From Staphylococcus shinii (GTDB taxonomy: Bacteria > Bacillota > Bacilli > Staphylococcales > Staphylococcaceae): a DNA stretch of 64,000 nt. The DNA is taken from assembly GCF_017583065.1 (NCBI RefSeq), contig NZ_JAGEVL010000001.1, forward strand, positions 776,860-840,859. The letters run 5' to 3'. Below the pieces are notes generated by a model. It ran no database searches. It saw nothing but the letters and a program-made list of their open reading frames with translations, and was not told where the DNA came from. The translations under genes and the position numbers were made by a program. Of this stretch, positions 63,054 through 64,000 are shown piece after piece; position 1 is the stretch's first letter; each line of letters begins with the position of its first letter.

Positions 63054-64000
63054 ATGGCTAAGAAAAAAAACACTTATAAGGTACCTTCAATTATAGCATT
63101 AACATTAGCAGGTACAGCTTTGACAACTCATCACGCACAAGCGGCAGACAAAACGCAAGATCAATCAACTAACAAGAATATTTTAAATGATGATAAAGCA
63201 CTTAACCAAAGTGAACAAATTAAGTCTGAAATTAGTAAACCAACAGCGAACATTTCAGGTACGCAAGTCTACAAAGACCCTACACAAATCAAACAGGCAT
63301 CTACTGATAATAACTTAAACTATGATGCTCAAATTGATGAATTGAACAATCAAACTTCTGATCAAATGACAACGCAAAATACATATAATCAAAACGGTCA
63401 AGATCAAGAGGCACAACAAAAAGATGATTCTACTGTAAAAACTAATCAAGAAAATGTTGAAAACGAAATTACTTCTGATGAAGCAACTAACAATGTTAAC
63501 ACATCAGATAATGTAGAAAAACAAGCTACTGAAGCTGTTCAAGAGGATGACATTGTATCTGATAAAGGCAACGTTACTTCTAATAATAAACAAGATGTAG
63601 CTAAAGACATTAATAAATTTGATGATACTTCAGTTGAACAAGATACTAATGCTGTTCAAAATGATAGCGTTGTTACTGATAAAGACGACGTTACTTCTAA
63701 TGATTCACAAGATGTAACTAAAGACAGCGATAAATCTGATGATGCTTCTAGTGAACAAGGTAATAATGCTGTTCAAAATGATAGCGTTGTTACTGATAAA
63801 GACGATGTTACTTCTGATGATTCACAAGATGTAGCTAAAGACAGCGATAAATCTGATGATGCTTCTAATGAACAAGATAGTAATGCTGTTCAAAATGGTA
63901 GCGCTGTTACTGATAAAGACGACGTTACTTCTGATGATTCACAAGATGTAGCTAAAGACAGCGATAAATCTGATGATGCTTCTAATGAACAAGATAGTAA
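63054..64000 (+). CDS. atl: Atl-family bifunctional autolysin, 5' part with tandem repeats (runs off the window)
   Basis: Major peptidoglycan hydrolase precursor (amidase plus glucosaminidase; the S. saprophyticus member is called Aas). Only the signal peptide and propeptide are in the window. The signal peptide MAKKKNTYKVPSIIALTLAG... ends at AQA (residue 30). The propeptide is acidic, rich in Asp, Ser, Gln and Asn. From residue 160 it contains four tandem 39-residue units (117 bp each: 63531-63647, 63648-63764, 63765-63881, 63882-63998), e.g. NAVQNDSVVTDKDDVTSDDS. The catalytic domains are expected to the right. Family call rests on signal peptide and synteny. Confidence 0.88.
   Translation, partial: MAKKKNTYKVPSIIALTLAGTALTTHHAQAADKTQDQSTNKNILNDDKALNQSEQIKSEISKPTANISGTQVYKDPTQIKQASTDNNLNYDAQIDELNNQTSDQMTTQNTYNQNGQDQEAQQKDDSTVKTNQENVENEITSDEATNNVNTSDNVEKQATEAVQEDDIVSDKGNVTSNNKQDVAKDINKFDDTSVEQDTNAVQNDSVVTDKDDVTSNDSQDVTKDSDKSDDASSEQGNNAVQNDSVVTDKDDVTSDDSQDVAKDSDKSDDASNEQDSNAVQNGSAVTDKDDVTSDDSQDVAKDSDKSDDASNEQDS
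63531..63998 (+). repeat. Four 117-bp in-frame tandem repeats in the autolysin propeptide
   Basis: Units start at 63531, 63648, 63765 and 63882, exactly 117 bp (39 codons) apart. Unit 1 is diverged; units 3 and 4 differ at only three bases over 117. A further unit may begin at 63999. High identity at the right end implies recent expansion. Confidence 0.9.

Noticed and set aside
63531..63998. 117-bp repeats as a CRISPR array
   Set aside because: Units are contiguous with no spacers, are multiples of three and stay in frame inside a secreted protein.

Overview
The window is a 64 kb piece of a low-GC Firmicutes chromosome and is clearly Staphylococcus. Gene content, gene order and protein sequences follow the conserved block that in S. 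aureus runs from atl through fmtA, qox, folD, pur, auxA, ptsHI, cydAB, rnjA, def, pdh, pot, auxB, mntH and typA to ylaN, read here from the ylaN end. It is not S. aureus. A flavohaemoglobin gene lies between folD and qox, a nucleoside hydrolase and a phosphoglucomutase lie around fmtA, RNase J1 carries a lysine/asparagine-rich tail, and the Atl-type autolysin has a repeat-rich propeptide. A coagulase-negative species of the S. saprophyticus type is my best guess; that is inference, not proof.

Layout. 1-6.1 kb: ylaN (cut by the window edge), two small conserved genes, typA, ylaF-like, an inositol-monophosphatase family gene and UPF0637, with an inverted pair of intergenic repeats and a transposase remnant. 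6.1-9.4 kb: mntH behind an MntR-type operator, flanked by two related DUF4064 membrane proteins, the larger being auxB. 9.5-13.9 kb: an XRE/cupin regulator and the potABCD polyamine transporter. 14-19.5 kb: UPF0223 and pdhABCD. 19.7-24 kb: YkyA-like lipoprotein, def, a small unknown, rpoY-rnjA. 24.2-30 kb: ktrA-type K+ gate, cydAB with a Rex operator, a small glutaredoxin, ptsHI. 30-34 kb: a small unknown, an rRNA methyltransferase, auxA, and a 44-residue charged protein behind a SigB-type promoter. 34.2-37.2 kb: TPP riboswitch and ykoEDC. 37.3-48.5 kb: the eleven-gene operon purEKCSQLFMNHD. 48.7-56 kb: folD, hmp with a Rex operator, a small secreted protein, and qoxABCD. 56-64 kb: nucleoside hydrolase and cell-envelope genes (fmtA, pgcA, lcpB, DUF2538, GNAT) ending in the 5' part of the Atl-family autolysin.

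Themes. Two groups of genes work together. One is central and respiratory metabolism: pdh feeds acetyl-CoA and NADH, qox and cyd are the two quinol oxidases, hmp detoxifies NO, and two near-perfect Rex boxes link cyd and hmp to the NADH/NAD+ ratio. The other is the envelope: auxA, auxB, pgcA, fmtA, lcpB and atl all touch lipoteichoic acid, wall teichoic acid or peptidoglycan turnover. Most genes are bounded by strong, often bidirectional hairpin terminators.

I found no tRNA, rRNA, CRISPR array, intact insertion sequence, prophage or defence island. I do not see a clearly new multi-gene system. The best leads are the 117-bp in-frame repeats of the autolysin, the RNase J1 tail, the inverted intergenic repeat pair, the four-stem nested hairpin near 32.08 kb, and the small SigB-type gene with hairpins downstream.
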